Shown in pieces: positions 35,423-44,476 of a DNA stretch of 64,000 nucleotides; positions within the stretch are counted from its first letter, which is position 1, and each line of letters opens with the position of its first letter. The notes beneath the pieces were generated by a model. It was not told the origin of the DNA. It saw only the letters and a list, made by a program, of their open reading frames with translations, and did not search any database. The translations under genes were made by a program, and so were the position numbers. This DNA comes from Terriglobia bacterium. GTDB lineage: Bacteria > Acidobacteriota > Terriglobia > Terriglobales > Acidobacteriaceae. Location of the stretch: assembly GCA_020073665.1 (NCBI GenBank), contig JAIQEU010000005.1:159887-223886 (forward strand), written 5' to 3'.

Positions 35423-35953
35423 ATGGTGAAACCGGAAGTGTGGATGTTAGCGGCGTTGCTCGCGGCCGTCGCCGGGTGGACGGACTGGCGCTCCCGTCGT
35501 ATCCCGAACTGGCTGACGGTTCCGGGATTGCTGCTCGGCATCGCGGCCAATGCGCTGGCTGGGGGCTGGAGCGGCGCCAAGGATTCCCTGCTAGGGGTTG
35601 CATTGGGATTCGGGCTGCTGCTGCCCTTTGCTCTGATAAAGAGCCTTGGCATGGGTGACCTGAAGCTGGTGACCGCGCTAGGCGGGTTTCTGGGCCCGCA
35701 GCGCTTACTCCTGGTGCTGTTTGTGGCCGTCCTGGTGAACGGCTTGATGGCTTTAGTCCTGGTGATTTGGAAGAAGCGGGTGCGGCAGACGTTGCGGAAC
35801 CTGGGCCACATGCTGGCGGCACTGTTCAGCTTTCACCTGCCCGGCCCACAGTTGACGCTGGAAAACCCGGAGTCGCTGAAAGTGCCCTTCGGGGTAGCGG
35901 TGGCGGTGGCCGTGATTCTTTATACTGTGAGGCAGGCTTGGGGAGTCTCCTGA
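35423..35953 (+). CDS. tadV: Prepilin peptidase of the CpaA/TadV type
   Basis: 176 aa from ATG 35423; GTG 35408 is a less likely alternative. Several membrane helices carry the two catalytic aspartates of A24 peptidases: TDWRSRRIPNWL and the GMGDLK motif (GxGDxK). Processes Flp-type prepilins and pseudopilins at the inner membrane. It opens a four-gene run with two TadE-like genes and a TadG-like gene, each separated by 10 nt or less. Confidence 0.88.
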   Translation: MVKPEVWMLAALLAAVAGWTDWRSRRIPNWLTVPGLLLGIAANALAGGWSGAKDSLLGVALGFGLLLPFALIKSLGMGDLKLVTALGGFLGPQRLLLVLFVAVLVNGLMALVLVIWKKRVRQTLRNLGHMLAALFSFHLPGPQLTLENPESLKVPFGVAVAVAVILYTVRQAWGVS

Positions 35954-35960
35954 GGCGCGT

Positions 35961-36440
35961 ATGAGATTTTGGCAAGAAATCCGGCACGAAACCCGGGGCT
36001 CGCAGATCGCGGAAGCGGCTGTCATCCTGCCGCTGGTTTTCGCGATGCTGCTGGGAATTGCCTGGTTCGGACGAGCCTTCAACCTCTATGCCACCATCAA
36101 CCGGGCAGCGCAAGAGGCAGCCAAGGCGGCAGCAGCCCCGACCTGTGCGACGTGCTTGCCGCCCAACAGTTTCTATGACCAGGCCACTCTTAAGGCAACA
36201 GTGATCGACCCGATTTTGACTGCCGCCCATCTGGATTCGAGCCAGGTGCAAGGTTACACGCTGCAGACGGGTGTCCAGCTGAACCCAGGACAGACTCCGC
36301 CTGAATTTGGCACCATTGTCACCTTGAGCTATCCCTACGGGTTTCGGCTCAACGGACTTAGCTGTTGCCCGCTCGCGATCGTCCCGATCAACACCGGAGT
36401 TACGATCACTGCGCAGGCGCAAGCGCGAGAAGAGGACTAG
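35961..36440 (+). CDS. TadE-like pseudopilin
   Basis: 159 aa. The N-terminus RGSQIAEAAVILPLVFAMLLG is the TadE hallmark: a short positively charged leader, a Glu-containing processing-like site and one hydrophobic helix. The rest is a small periplasmic domain containing two Cys pairs (CATC, CC). TadE proteins are minor pseudopilins of Flp/Tad pili. Its stop overlaps the next GTG start by 1 nt. Confidence 0.85.
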   Translation: MRFWQEIRHETRGSQIAEAAVILPLVFAMLLGIAWFGRAFNLYATINRAAQEAAKAAAAPTCATCLPPNSFYDQATLKATVIDPILTAAHLDSSQVQGYTLQTGVQLNPGQTPPEFGTIVTLSYPYGFRLNGLSCCPLAIVPINTGVTITAQAQAREED

Positions 36441-37033
36441 TGGCGAAGCGGCGTTCAACGATGGCGCACACAGCCCGTGAAACCCGGTTGCGGTGGCTGA
36501 ACAGAACAGAAGCTTCTCAGATCATTGAGTTCGCTCTTACCCTGCCCCTGTTGCTGGTTTTCGTCGTCGGCATCGGGGATTTTGGCAGCGCCATTGTGCT
36601 GAAACAAAAACTGAATGCCGCGGCACGGGAGGGGGCGCGGTTTGCCGCCAACGAGCCCACCAGCGACCTCACCAGCCTGGCTCCGTCGCCGCCGTCAGTA
36701 GACACCGTGGTCAAGCTGATTGGAACCTACCTGCAGGCCGCTAGGCTCAATGACTGCGGCTTGGCCAGCGGAACCTGGACACTTAATCCAAAACCAGGTC
36801 CCGTGGCGTGGAGCTACACCGGAACCAACTGCCCGTTGACAGTAATTGTGGATCGCGGATCTCCGGTGGAGGCTCCGGCAACTAGCGGGAGGTGGCTCAT
36901 CAACAGCCAGGTAAGCATCAGCTATCCCTACCAATGGCAGTTCTACAAGGTAATCGGTCTGATCGTTTCCGGACCAAATTATCCCAGTTCGAGCCAGATC
37001 ACGGCGAACGCCGCACTGCCCAACCTGATCTAG
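36440..37033 (+). CDS. Second TadE/TadG-like pseudopilin
   Basis: 197 aa from GTG 36440, which has AGAGG 5 nt upstream and overlaps the previous stop (TAGTG); ATG 36461 is an alternative. The TadE signature EASQIIEFALTLPLLLVFVVG is followed by FGSAIVLKQKLNAAAREGARFAANE, typical of the family. Co-transcribed with the preceding TadE gene and the following TadG gene. Confidence 0.85.
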   Translation: MAKRRSTMAHTARETRLRWLNRTEASQIIEFALTLPLLLVFVVGIGDFGSAIVLKQKLNAAAREGARFAANEPTSDLTSLAPSPPSVDTVVKLIGTYLQAARLNDCGLASGTWTLNPKPGPVAWSYTGTNCPLTVIVDRGSPVEAPATSGRWLINSQVSISYPYQWQFYKVIGLIVSGPNYPSSSQITANAALPNLI

Positions 37034-37043
37034 GATATTCAGC

Positions 37044-38369
37044 ATGAGTCGAAGCCGCAGAGATCACCGCGAATGGCAGCAGTCGCAACAGGGAGCTACC
37101 TTGATTCTCGCCCTCGCCGGCATCGTGGTGGCAATGGTTATGGCTGCCCTGGCGATTGACATCTCCACCTTGTACCTGGCCCGCAGCGAAGCTCAGCGCA
37201 CCGCCGAGGCCGCTGCCTTGGCCGGAGCCAAGGCGTTTGTCTTGTCTTCGACCACCTCGGATCTTCCCACCTCGCCGCACACCGTGCCCGACGCTCTTGC
37301 TGTTCAGTTGGTTAACGCAGTGCTCCAGCAAAACCTGATCGCCGGACGACCCGGACAGCTGACACCGCCACTGGGGACGTACCCCATTTTCGATTACACC
37401 AATCCCGGCAATCCCAAGATCACGGTTTCAGTTCAGCAACAGGGTCTGCCGACATTTTTTTCCCGCATCTGGAGCCGCGTGCCGAATACGGTCACTGCCA
37501 CGGCCACGGCCGAGGCCTACAACCCTTCGGGCAGTTCCGCCAATCCTCCAGTCACGGCGCAGTGCGTGAAGCCTTTCATCGTGCCCAACCAGGATCCGGG
37601 GCACACCGGGTTTCCTAGCTTTATCGATCCGACAACAGGCGCTATTACGAACCTAGGGCGGGTCACACCCTTCGGCTCAGGAGTGGTTGGGGAGGGGATC
37701 ACATTCAACGTAGATTGCGCTGGCTTGGCACCGTTTTGTGGGAGCGGCGCAAATCCACCCGCGGCCCACAGCGGGAATGCGCTCGATTTTGTACCGGCAG
37801 CGCTTCCTACCGGAGGGCAATCCTGCCCCTCTTGCGGCGGCACCGGCACACAGCTTGAGCAAAACATCGCCTGCTGTAACACCACCGCACTGGCGTGTAA
37901 CTCGGCGACGCAAGGGGCGCAAATGAATATCGACTTGACTGGAGCGGACCCGCGAAGTCCTGTCAGCAACGGCCTGCAATGTCTGATTCACCAGAATCCG
38001 GGCCTAGGGATGGACGCGCTCGACCCCAGTGGCTTTCCCACTGTCGGAGGCGCTCCGTTTCGCTTTGCCGCGGGCGCCAACAATCCTTTGACCCAGGCGC
38101 CGAATCCAGTGGTTGCGGTGGGGAATGTGGTCACGACCAGCGATTCGATCATCACTCTACTCATCGCCGATTCGTTCAACACGGGTGTCTCTCCGCCGAC
38201 GGCTGACATCGTTGGCTACATGCAAGTGTTCGTGGTCCAAGACCTCGGGAGCGGAAATTTCACCGGAGTAGTCCTCAACGTCTCCGGATGCGGCACGAAC
38301 GCAGCGACAGTTCCACCCATCGTCGGCGGAGGCGTCTCCCCGATCCCCGTGCGCCTTATCCACAACTAA
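37044..38369 (+). CDS. TadG-like Flp-pilus assembly protein
   Basis: 441 aa. The N-terminal Tad_N segment QQGATLILALAGIVVAMVMA continues with AIDISTLYLARSEAQRTAEAAALAGA, as in TadG. The remainder is a Gly/Pro/Asn-rich extracytoplasmic domain with several cysteines (CPSCGG, CC) and no von Willebrand domain that I can identify. Last gene of the tad run; the ATPase, TadB/C platform and Flp pilin are not in the window, so the apparatus is completed elsewhere or this is a reduced set. Confidence 0.8.
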   Translation: MSRSRRDHREWQQSQQGATLILALAGIVVAMVMAALAIDISTLYLARSEAQRTAEAAALAGAKAFVLSSTTSDLPTSPHTVPDALAVQLVNAVLQQNLIAGRPGQLTPPLGTYPIFDYTNPGNPKITVSVQQQGLPTFFSRIWSRVPNTVTATATAEAYNPSGSSANPPVTAQCVKPFIVPNQDPGHTGFPSFIDPTTGAITNLGRVTPFGSGVVGEGITFNVDCAGLAPFCGSGANPPAAHSGNALDFVPAALPTGGQSCPSCGGTGTQLEQNIACCNTTALACNSATQGAQMNIDLTGADPRSPVSNGLQCLIHQNPGLGMDALDPSGFPTVGGAPFRFAAGANNPLTQAPNPVVAVGNVVTTSDSIITLLIADSFNTGVSPPTADIVGYMQVFVVQDLGSGNFTGVVLNVSGCGTNAATVPPIVGGGVSPIPVRLIHN

Positions 38370-38381
38370 GCGCTCCCACTC

Positions 38382-39320
38382 TCAGCGGTGATCTGGATTG
38401 TCGTCGTTTTCGTTCTGATCGGGCGGAATCTGGTCGGGCTGGGGTTGCGGTATCTCTGGCTCGGGATTCACCTGGGCTACCGGCGCGGGTGGCGGAGAGT
38501 AGCTTCCCACCGCCTGCGCCATCGGGCCGCCGCGCACGCTCAGCAGCACTGCGCGCAACTGCGATGGATCTCGGTCTGAGCCCACCATGATGAAGTTGAA
38601 TCTAGACCCGTTGAGCAGCGCGGCCAGAACATCGCGGGCGGGGCCGGGTCCAAGGTTGGTGGCGACCTGTTCCTGCTCGGCGCCAGCCGGGATGGGAATG
38701 TCGGCGCCGGTGTGCTTGTGGACTTCGTAGAGGACTTCGGCCAGCGTCGCCTTATCAGCCCAGATGCGCAGGTTCCCGTTGCGGAATTCCACTTCGACCT
38801 TGGGCGCAGGCTTAACCGGCGGGGGCGGAGCGGGCTCAGAAACCGTGGCTCCGACGACTGTGCCTATGATCGCGCCACCAGTCGGCTGGCTGGGGGCTGG
38901 CGCGGCCTGGTTGGGGCTGGCACCCAGCTTCACAATTACCGTATTGCCTGCGGGAAAGAGCTGGTAGGGCTGCGCCGACTTCAGGTCCAGCACCACCCGC
39001 GTGACCGGCGGGTTCGCACGAAAGAGCCCCACTCGAATCGCCTTCATCTCACCGCGACTGACCGCTACATTGTGCAGGCTGCCGGCCGGCTCGGCGTTAA
39101 CGAAGTCTATGACAAGCCGGTCGGGCCCGGTGACCACTTGGGCCTCAGGAACAAGGGGTTGGCTGCCGGTGATTTCGACTTCCACATTGCTGCCCGAGCC
39201 CAGGATCGCTACCTTCCGGATCGTGGCCGGGGCCTTCACACCCGCCTGCAGCGGGCAGGTCAGCCACACGCCCGCGCCGGCCAGCAACAGGCCGGCTAAC
39301 GCCCTTTGGAGAGGATTCAT
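38382..39320 (-). CDS. AMIN-domain envelope protein with secretin-like STN region
   Basis: 312 aa with signal peptide (1-26). An AMIN domain (about 33-133; VEITGSQPL, DRLVIDFVNAEP, TRVVLDLKSAQPYQLF) as in PilQ and AmiC binds cell wall. After a Pro-rich linker comes an STN-like domain (about 175-265; NLRIWADKATLAEVLYEVHKHTG). The Pro/Asp/Asn-rich tail looks disordered. It resembles the N-terminal part of PilQ without the channel domain. Convergent with tadG. Confidence 0.82.
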   Translation of the reverse strand: MNPLQRALAGLLLAGAGVWLTCPLQAGVKAPATIRKVAILGSGSNVEVEITGSQPLVPEAQVVTGPDRLVIDFVNAEPAGSLHNVAVSRGEMKAIRVGLFRANPPVTRVVLDLKSAQPYQLFPAGNTVIVKLGASPNQAAPAPSQPTGGAIIGTVVGATVSEPAPPPPVKPAPKVEVEFRNGNLRIWADKATLAEVLYEVHKHTGADIPIPAGAEQEQVATNLGPGPARDVLAALLNGSRFNFIMVGSDRDPSQLRAVLLSVRGGPMAQAVGSYSPPPAPVAQVNPEPEIPQPQPDQIPPDQNENDDNPDHR

Positions 39321-39425
39321 GGGTACTCTGAGAAGGATTTTAGCAGCGTTACAGGGCCACGGGCGGGAACTTCAGTTGTAGCACCATACGTCTACATGGT
39401 GCCTGGCCAGATACGCGGACCGGGG

Positions 39426-40346
39426 CTACTTTTTGGCCATCTTGCGATAGCGCGCATAGAGTGCGGCTGCGCCTGAGGATACCAGCACAATGGTCCCTGG
39501 CTCGGGCACGGCTGGGGGCGGAGGTGGCGGCGGGGGTGGAGGCGGCGGCGGACCTACCCCGCCACCACCGCCGGTCGGAATTGGGGGCGGGTAGACTGGC
39601 GGGAAACCGCCATTCCCGCCCGCGCCATAAAGGCCGCCAGCACCGGGAGCAGCCCCGGGCTCGAATCCAGAGAACTGCCGGGTCAGCAGCGAAGACTCGA
39701 AGTTGCCTGCAGGCGGAATCTGCAGCGAGCTGCCATCGGCCAGCATGGGCTGGTCAAACTTTTCGACCGGTGGCTCCTCCGGGGACACGGCTGCCTGCGC
39801 GGTGGGCGAAACCTGGTTGGCGCAGCGAGTACGTCCCGTGATCTTTCCGTCCGTGATCAACTTCTCGCCTTTGTGCAGCGCTACCTTTTTCTTTGTCCAG
39901 AAGATTTTGTCCTTGAGACGGTAGGACAGATACACCAGTTGGTCTTGCCGCAATTCCTCAACCCGGGCGCGGCGGAAGTCGAACCCCGCGTAATGGGAAG
40001 CCACTACCAGGTCATGATCGCTGACCTGCTGCAGCTCTTCGGGAGTACGGACGCCACCCGGAACCACGGAATAGGGGTACACAACCCGCTTGGCACCGGT
40101 GTTAGGCAGGGCCACGGCAGTTTGCGCGGCTAGTAGCGACAAACTCGGGCTGGTGTCACGGTTCGCCCGTTGGGAACTGGAAAAGTCAGCGGATGTGTCG
40201 GGCAAGGAAAAGGAAGAAGACCGGCGGTACAAAATCCAACCAGCGCTCAACGCAACCAGCGCCAGCAGGCCGAGGATTCCGGCGCGACGAAGCCGCCGGT
40301 GACGGCGGAACTTCCCCCTGCGCACACGCCTGATCGGGTAACTCAC
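39426..40346 (-). CDS. Protein with N-terminal TM and C-terminal PEP-CTERM sorting signal
   Basis: 306 aa from GTG 40346, preceded by AGGAG. A very basic N-terminus leads to a membrane helix (about 24-40). The middle is unassigned. It is followed by a Gly-rich stretch and a run of about 13 prolines. The end carries VPEPG, a hydrophobic helix and a basic YARYRK tail (about 280-306): the tripartite PEP-CTERM signal recognised by exosortases. No exosortase is in the window. Predicted export with C-terminal processing is inference. Confidence 0.75.
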   Translation of the reverse strand: MSYPIRRVRRGKFRRHRRLRRAGILGLLALVALSAGWILYRRSSSFSLPDTSADFSSSQRANRDTSPSLSLLAAQTAVALPNTGAKRVVYPYSVVPGGVRTPEELQQVSDHDLVVASHYAGFDFRRARVEELRQDQLVYLSYRLKDKIFWTKKKVALHKGEKLITDGKITGRTRCANQVSPTAQAAVSPEEPPVEKFDQPMLADGSSLQIPPAGNFESSLLTRQFSGFEPGAAPGAGGLYGAGGNGGFPPVYPPPIPTGGGGGVGPPPPPPPPPPPPPAVPEPGTIVLVSSGAAALYARYRKMAKK

Positions 40347-40735
40347 AAAACGCTCCTACCACAGAGCTACATCACCGCAAGTCCCCGGTGAGGGGAGCCA
40401 ACCAAAGCACCTACCCAGACCTGACTGGTGCAATTACCCCTCCACAGTCAGAAACTCAAAACCAGTGATACCACGGGAGATTTGGGTGCTGCGAGCGGCC
40501 ATGTTACCAGACTGTGAATTTGTTTGCACAACCGGGCTGTGGATATCTCTCTGGCCGGATGTGATCCCGGTGGCACCCCCATCCCGGTTTGTCTCGATTC
40601 AGGAATGGAAGCCGTTTGGAGCCCGGTAAAGATGTGGCGGCGAGCACAAATAAGCGCACAATATTGGCAGGGAGAATGTTCCGCGCCCAGCACCCCAATC
40701 CTGCTGCCGGCGTTCATCCTCCCGAGGAGGTCGCT
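40347..40735. other. Intergenic region between PEP-CTERM gene and YbaK gene
   Basis: 389 nt between divergent genes. Contains their upstream regions. I see no coding frame with recognisable content, no tRNA and no riboswitch-like fold. Confidence 0.45.
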
Positions 40736-41221
40736 ATGCCGCTGACCAAGTTACGTGCATTCCTCGACAGCCACCACATTCCCTACACCGTCATTTCCCA
40801 TTCGGTCGCTTACACCGCCCAGGGAATCGCGGCGACGGCCCACATTTCCGGCAAGGAGTTGGCCAAGACTGTAGTCCTGAAGATCGACGGCAAACTGGCG
40901 ATGGCAGTCCTGCCGGCATCGACACTGGTCGATCTGCCCTCTCTGAAGAATGCGGCAGGTGCCCGCGAGCTCTCTCTGGCGAATGAACTTGAGTTCAAGG
41001 ACAATTTTCCAGATTGCGAGACCGGCGCGATGCCGCCCTTTGGCAACTTGTACGACATGGCCGTTTTCGTCGACGAAAGCCTGACTCGGGACAAGGAAAT
41101 CGCATTTAACGCCGGCTCGCACCGCGAACTGGTTCGCCTGGCCTACGCCGATTTCGCCCGACTGGTGAATCCGAAGATTGCGAACTTCGCGGCTGGCAGG
41201 AGCAGCACGCACGCCGCCTAA
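40736..41221 (+). CDS. YbaK/ProX-type aminoacyl-tRNA deacylase
   Basis: 161 aa from ATG 40736, which follows a strong GAGGAGG site; the upstream open frame is discarded. The YbaK fold is recognised by YTAQGIAATAHISGKELAKTVVLKIDGK and the later PPFGNLYDMAVFVDESL. These proteins hydrolyse mischarged tRNAs such as Cys-tRNA(Pro) or Ala-tRNA(Pro). Stand-alone gene. Confidence 0.87.
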   Translation: MPLTKLRAFLDSHHIPYTVISHSVAYTAQGIAATAHISGKELAKTVVLKIDGKLAMAVLPASTLVDLPSLKNAAGARELSLANELEFKDNFPDCETGAMPPFGNLYDMAVFVDESLTRDKEIAFNAGSHRELVRLAYADFARLVNPKIANFAAGRSSTHAA

Positions 41222-41265
41222 AAAGGGGCCGCGACGGTTCTGTTGTTCTCGCCAGCGGGTCGCCG

Positions 41266-42438
41266 CTATTTTTTGTCGGGGACGGTGGGGACACTCGCCG
41301 TAGTCGAGAGCCGCTCGACTTCCGCCAATTGCTTTCTTGCCTCCTCCGCGTCGGCGGGTGTCTTCGCAGTCAGCAAGTATTGTTGGAAGTGAGTGGCGGC
41401 CTCGGTGTACTCGCGCTTCTCGATCAAGATCATACCCAGCAGGTACTCGAGCTTGGGGACATGCCGTTCGTCATCAAGCTTCAACCCTTGCCGCGCGCTC
41501 TTCTCGGCTTCCCCCAGGTTCCGCAGGAAGTAATTTCCAACCCCGTTGAGAAACCACGCGTCGGGGAAATTGACCGGGTTCAAACCCAGAATCTTGCCGG
41601 TCAGGTCGACTACCGATTGCCACTGTTTTTCCTTCAGTGCCAGCTGAGCCAACTGCTGGTAAGGACCCACATACTTAGGGTCCGCGGCTATCGCGGTATC
41701 GAATGAGTGCCGTGCTCCCGCAACATCGTTCTTCTGCATCTGAACTCGGCCCAGTTCAAACCAGGCCACGGCATACTTTTCGTAGATGCGGACCGCGTTT
41801 TCGAACGATCGCTGCGCCTCGTCCCACTTCTTGTTTTTCTCCTGACTGACACCCTTTTCGAACGCCTTCCTGGCGGCATTCGGAGCAGCGGCGCTGGTGG
41901 CGCTGATCGTCAAGCCCTCAACCTGTCCCAACCGGTGCAAGACGATGCGGCCCACGTTGTTGTTTTGGGAAGTCGAAATCAGTCCATTCAGTTCGATGAT
42001 CTGGGAAGTAAACCCCGGCAGCGAAGCCTGCAATTCACAGTCTTGCAAGCTGCGGCTGCCACCGCGGCTGGAACCGGTACTCGTCGAAGTCGACCACATG
42101 GTTGTATCGGCATCGTCGTAACCGGCACTGTTGTTTGCCGTCAGCCGGTTGGCAAATTGAAAACTGAAATTGCCGTGGGCATCGGTTACGGTTTCGCGGT
42201 GCTTTTGACCCCCGCAAATGGTTTGAATGGACACGCCCTCGCTGGGTTCAGATCCATCCTCCAAAACCACCTTACCGGAAAGAAATATCGTGGCCGTCGC
42301 ATTGTAGTCGGGCGCGCTTCGACGCGGCTGCGCAGTACCGGTGCTGACGCTGCGACCGCCACCCGCGCCACGCTGGGCCAATACTGGAAGCGAAAAGAAC
42401 AGGGCAAGCAAAGTGCAGGAAACAACTTGACTCTTCAT
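41266..42438 (-). CDS. Secreted TPR protein with carboxypeptidase-regulatory-like domain
   Basis: 390 aa from ATG 42438. After a signal peptide (MKSQVVSCTLLALFFSLPVLA) comes an Ig-like carboxypeptidase-regulatory domain (about 50-165; GKVVLEDGSEPSEGVSIQTIC, TVTDAHGNFSFQF). TPR repeats occupy about 190-360 (FENAVRIYEKYAVAWFELGR, DTAIAADPKYVGPYQQLAQL). Similar Ig+TPR proteins are abundant in Acidobacteriota, role unknown. TATAAT lies 25 nt upstream and a run of G acts as ribosome site. Confidence 0.82.
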   Translation of the reverse strand: MKSQVVSCTLLALFFSLPVLAQRGAGGGRSVSTGTAQPRRSAPDYNATATIFLSGKVVLEDGSEPSEGVSIQTICGGQKHRETVTDAHGNFSFQFANRLTANNSAGYDDADTTMWSTSTSTGSSRGGSRSLQDCELQASLPGFTSQIIELNGLISTSQNNNVGRIVLHRLGQVEGLTISATSAAAPNAARKAFEKGVSQEKNKKWDEAQRSFENAVRIYEKYAVAWFELGRVQMQKNDVAGARHSFDTAIAADPKYVGPYQQLAQLALKEKQWQSVVDLTGKILGLNPVNFPDAWFLNGVGNYFLRNLGEAEKSARQGLKLDDERHVPKLEYLLGMILIEKREYTEAATHFQQYLLTAKTPADAEEARKQLAEVERLSTTASVPTVPDKK

Positions 42439-42463
42439 GGTAAGCCCCCCAACCGTTGAGCGA

Positions 42464-42469
42464 ATTATA
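42464..42469 (-). promoter_or_regulatory. -10 element of the TPR protein gene
   Basis: Perfect TATAAT on the minus strand, 25 nt before ATG 42438, giving a short leader with a G-rich ribosome site. Confidence 0.5.
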
Positions 42470-42692
42470 GGTCCGTTTCGCCTCGCTGCAGCGACAGTAT
42501 TTCTCCGCATGGCCAATCCTTCGCAAGGTCGGTTGTGCGCAGGCGCGCACGCCGCCTGTCGAAATTCTGCGTCGGAGGGGAACGACGGTGGGATGTCTCA
42601 CGAATGTGCTTCCTCGGAGGCCGCCGTTCCCGGACCAGCTACGGCAGATACTCGCTTGCCAAGGCGTACCCAGTGGGTGTTAGTTGAAACTA

Positions 42693-42768
42693 TGGTGGAG
42701 CTAGTCGGGCTCGAACCGACGACCTCATCGTTGCGAACGATGCGCTCTCCCAGCTGAGCTATAGCCCC
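42693..42768 (-). tRNA. tRNA-Ala (anticodon CGC)
   Basis: 76 nt including an encoded CCA. The acceptor stem GGGGCTA/TAGCTCC contains the G3-U70 wobble pair that is the identity element for alanine. D-arm GCTCAGCTGGGAGAGC, anticodon stem CATCG/CGATG with loop TTCGCAA, and T-loop TTCGAGC all fold as expected. Reads GCG codons. Between two divergent protein genes. Confidence 0.97.
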
Positions 42769-42928
42769 ATCTGCGGTTGGAACATTGCTGTTGCTGAGTA
42801 ATTTTATCAGCGTTTCCGGCGAAGACCAAACGCCCTACCCCGAACGCGCAGCCCGCAGAGCGAGACGCGGCCTGGATGCGTCTACTTCATCCCCATCCGC
42901 TGGGGCCCGTAGATTCGGCCGCTCCCGC

Positions 42929-42934
42929 TATAAT
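42929..42934 (+). promoter_or_regulatory. -10 element, possible leaderless promoter of ribA
   Basis: Perfect TATAAT ending 6 nt before GTG 42941. With this spacing transcription would begin at the start codon itself. Confidence 0.5.
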
Positions 42935-42940
42935 ACGGGG

Positions 42941-43549
42941 GTGAGCTCTGACTCGGTCCGACAAGTGGCGTCAGCGGACTTCCCCACGCGCTGGGGCAAG
43001 TTCCGCATCCTGGGATTTGAAGGTGAATTCGGCGAGGATCGGACGCCCGAGACCGCCGTCGCCCTGGTGATGGGTGATGTCCACTCCGCGCCACCACTGG
43101 TGCGCATTCATTCCCAATGCCTCACCGGAGACGTGTTCGGCTCGCTACGCTGCGATTGCCGTGCGCAGCTGGAAATGGCTCTTTCCATGATCGCCCAGGC
43201 CGGCTCCGGCGTGCTCATCTACGAACAGCAGGAAGGACGCGGTATTGGACTCATGGCCAAGCTGCAAGCCTACGAACTGCAAGATGTCGGTCTCGACACG
43301 GTCGAAGCCAACGAGCGCCTAGGCTTCAAAGCGGATCACCGCGAATTCAACCTGCCGGCCGAGATTCTGAAGACTCTCGGCATTACCCAGGTGCGGCTGC
43401 TTTCGAATAATCCCGATAAAGTCGCGGCGGTGGAGAGAATCGGCATCCGGGTCACTGAGCGTGTGCCCTGCGAAGTTCCGCCTAACACCTACACCGAGGA
43501 ATATCTAAAAACCAAGAAAGAAAAGATGGGGCATCTTTTCTCGCACTGA
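42941..43549 (+). CDS. ribA: GTP cyclohydrolase II
   Basis: 202 aa. First committed step of riboflavin synthesis from GTP. The zinc cysteines Cys60, Cys71 and Cys73 sit in HSQCLTGDVFGSLRCDCR; the catalytic region EQQEGRGIGLMAKLQAYELQ is conserved. Not fused to a RibB domain. GTG 42941 is chosen because the open frame upstream lacks homology and a perfect TATAAT sits 6 nt before the GTG. Confidence 0.95.
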   Translation: MSSDSVRQVASADFPTRWGKFRILGFEGEFGEDRTPETAVALVMGDVHSAPPLVRIHSQCLTGDVFGSLRCDCRAQLEMALSMIAQAGSGVLIYEQQEGRGIGLMAKLQAYELQDVGLDTVEANERLGFKADHREFNLPAEILKTLGITQVRLLSNNPDKVAAVERIGIRVTERVPCEVPPNTYTEEYLKTKKEKMGHLFSH

Positions 43550-43615
43550 GAATTCATAAGTCCTAAACCGCAGGATTCGCGGAAGAGCCTCTCGCAGAGA
43601 CCCAGAAAAAACCAC

Positions 43616-44458
43616 CTAGACCGGCCAGATTCCCAACGCGGTATGGCTCAGGATCTGCTGTTTGGTTTCCGGAGGCAGAGCGCAAGCCTGGAAGTCTTCC
43701 AGATTTTTCCTGACCTCGGGCACGCCCGGCCCAGGCCAGTCGGTGCCGAACAGCGTTTTGTTTGCGATCTCCTCCAGCCGGGGAAAATACTTCATCAAAG
43801 CCTTGGGCGGAATCCCACTGATATCGAGGAACACGTTGGGGTGCCGGCGAACCAGGAAGAAGGCCGTGTTCATCCACAACGGACGTCCGCCATGCGCCAG
43901 CAGGATTTTGAGTTTGGGGAAATCGACGGCGACGTCATCCACATAGATTGGGTCGCCATATTTGTTCCGGGCGCCAGGAAAAATCGATGTGCCGGTGTGG
44001 AACATGACCGGGATGCCATTGGCCTCGGCCGCACGATAAATGATTTCCAACTCCTTCATCCCGGTCAGGTAGTCGTTGGGAAACAGCAACTGGTGTGGCG
44101 GATGAATCTTGATCATTTGGATGCCGAGCCGCAGTAACTGGTCCATGTCGGCCATCACATTGGAGGTGTGCCGCGGATGCAGGCTGCCGCAGGAGATCAA
44201 GCGCTTGCGATCTTCCTTGACGTAGTCCGCAATGAACTGGTTAACGCCGGGAGTAAAGCCGATCACTTCGGGAGCGACATAGTTGATAAGGACGGCGCGG
44301 TCGACTCCCGCGGCGTCCAGGTGCTTGAGGAAGGCTTTGGGCGAACGGCAGAACTCGGCGATCTGGTCGAAGTTCGCCCGCTTCTTCTTCATCAGTTCCA
44401 GCGCGTGGGGCTTGAACATCTCCATCGGCTGAATGTGAATGTGGCAGTCAGTAATCAA
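43616..44458 (-). CDS. ACMSD-type amidohydrolase-2 family enzyme
   Basis: 280 aa. TIM-barrel metal hydrolase/decarboxylase family that includes ACMSD and gamma-resorcylate decarboxylase. Metal and active-site motifs: DCHIHIQ at the N-terminus, IKIHPPHQ, VMFHTGTS, LLAHGGRPLW and FGTDWPGPG. Last gene of the twelve-gene run, 18 nt after the HcrB-like gene. In aromatic pathways such enzymes open lactones or remove carboxyl groups; which one applies here is open. Confidence 0.85.
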   Translation of the reverse strand: MITDCHIHIQPMEMFKPHALELMKKKRANFDQIAEFCRSPKAFLKHLDAAGVDRAVLINYVAPEVIGFTPGVNQFIADYVKEDRKRLISCGSLHPRHTSNVMADMDQLLRLGIQMIKIHPPHQLLFPNDYLTGMKELEIIYRAAEANGIPVMFHTGTSIFPGARNKYGDPIYVDDVAVDFPKLKILLAHGGRPLWMNTAFFLVRRHPNVFLDISGIPPKALMKYFPRLEEIANKTLFGTDWPGPGVPEVRKNLEDFQACALPPETKQQILSHTALGIWPV

Positions 44459-44476
44459 AGTGGTCGTTGGCCGGTC

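Noticed and set aside
40448..40717. 89-codon minus-strand frame in the gap before the YbaK gene
   Set aside because: No ribosome site, no recognisable domain, and unusual composition; treated as chance.
42785..42940. Extension of ribA upstream of GTG 42941
   Set aside because: Sequence is low in similarity to GTP cyclohydrolase II, and a perfect TATAAT sits inside it just before the GTG.
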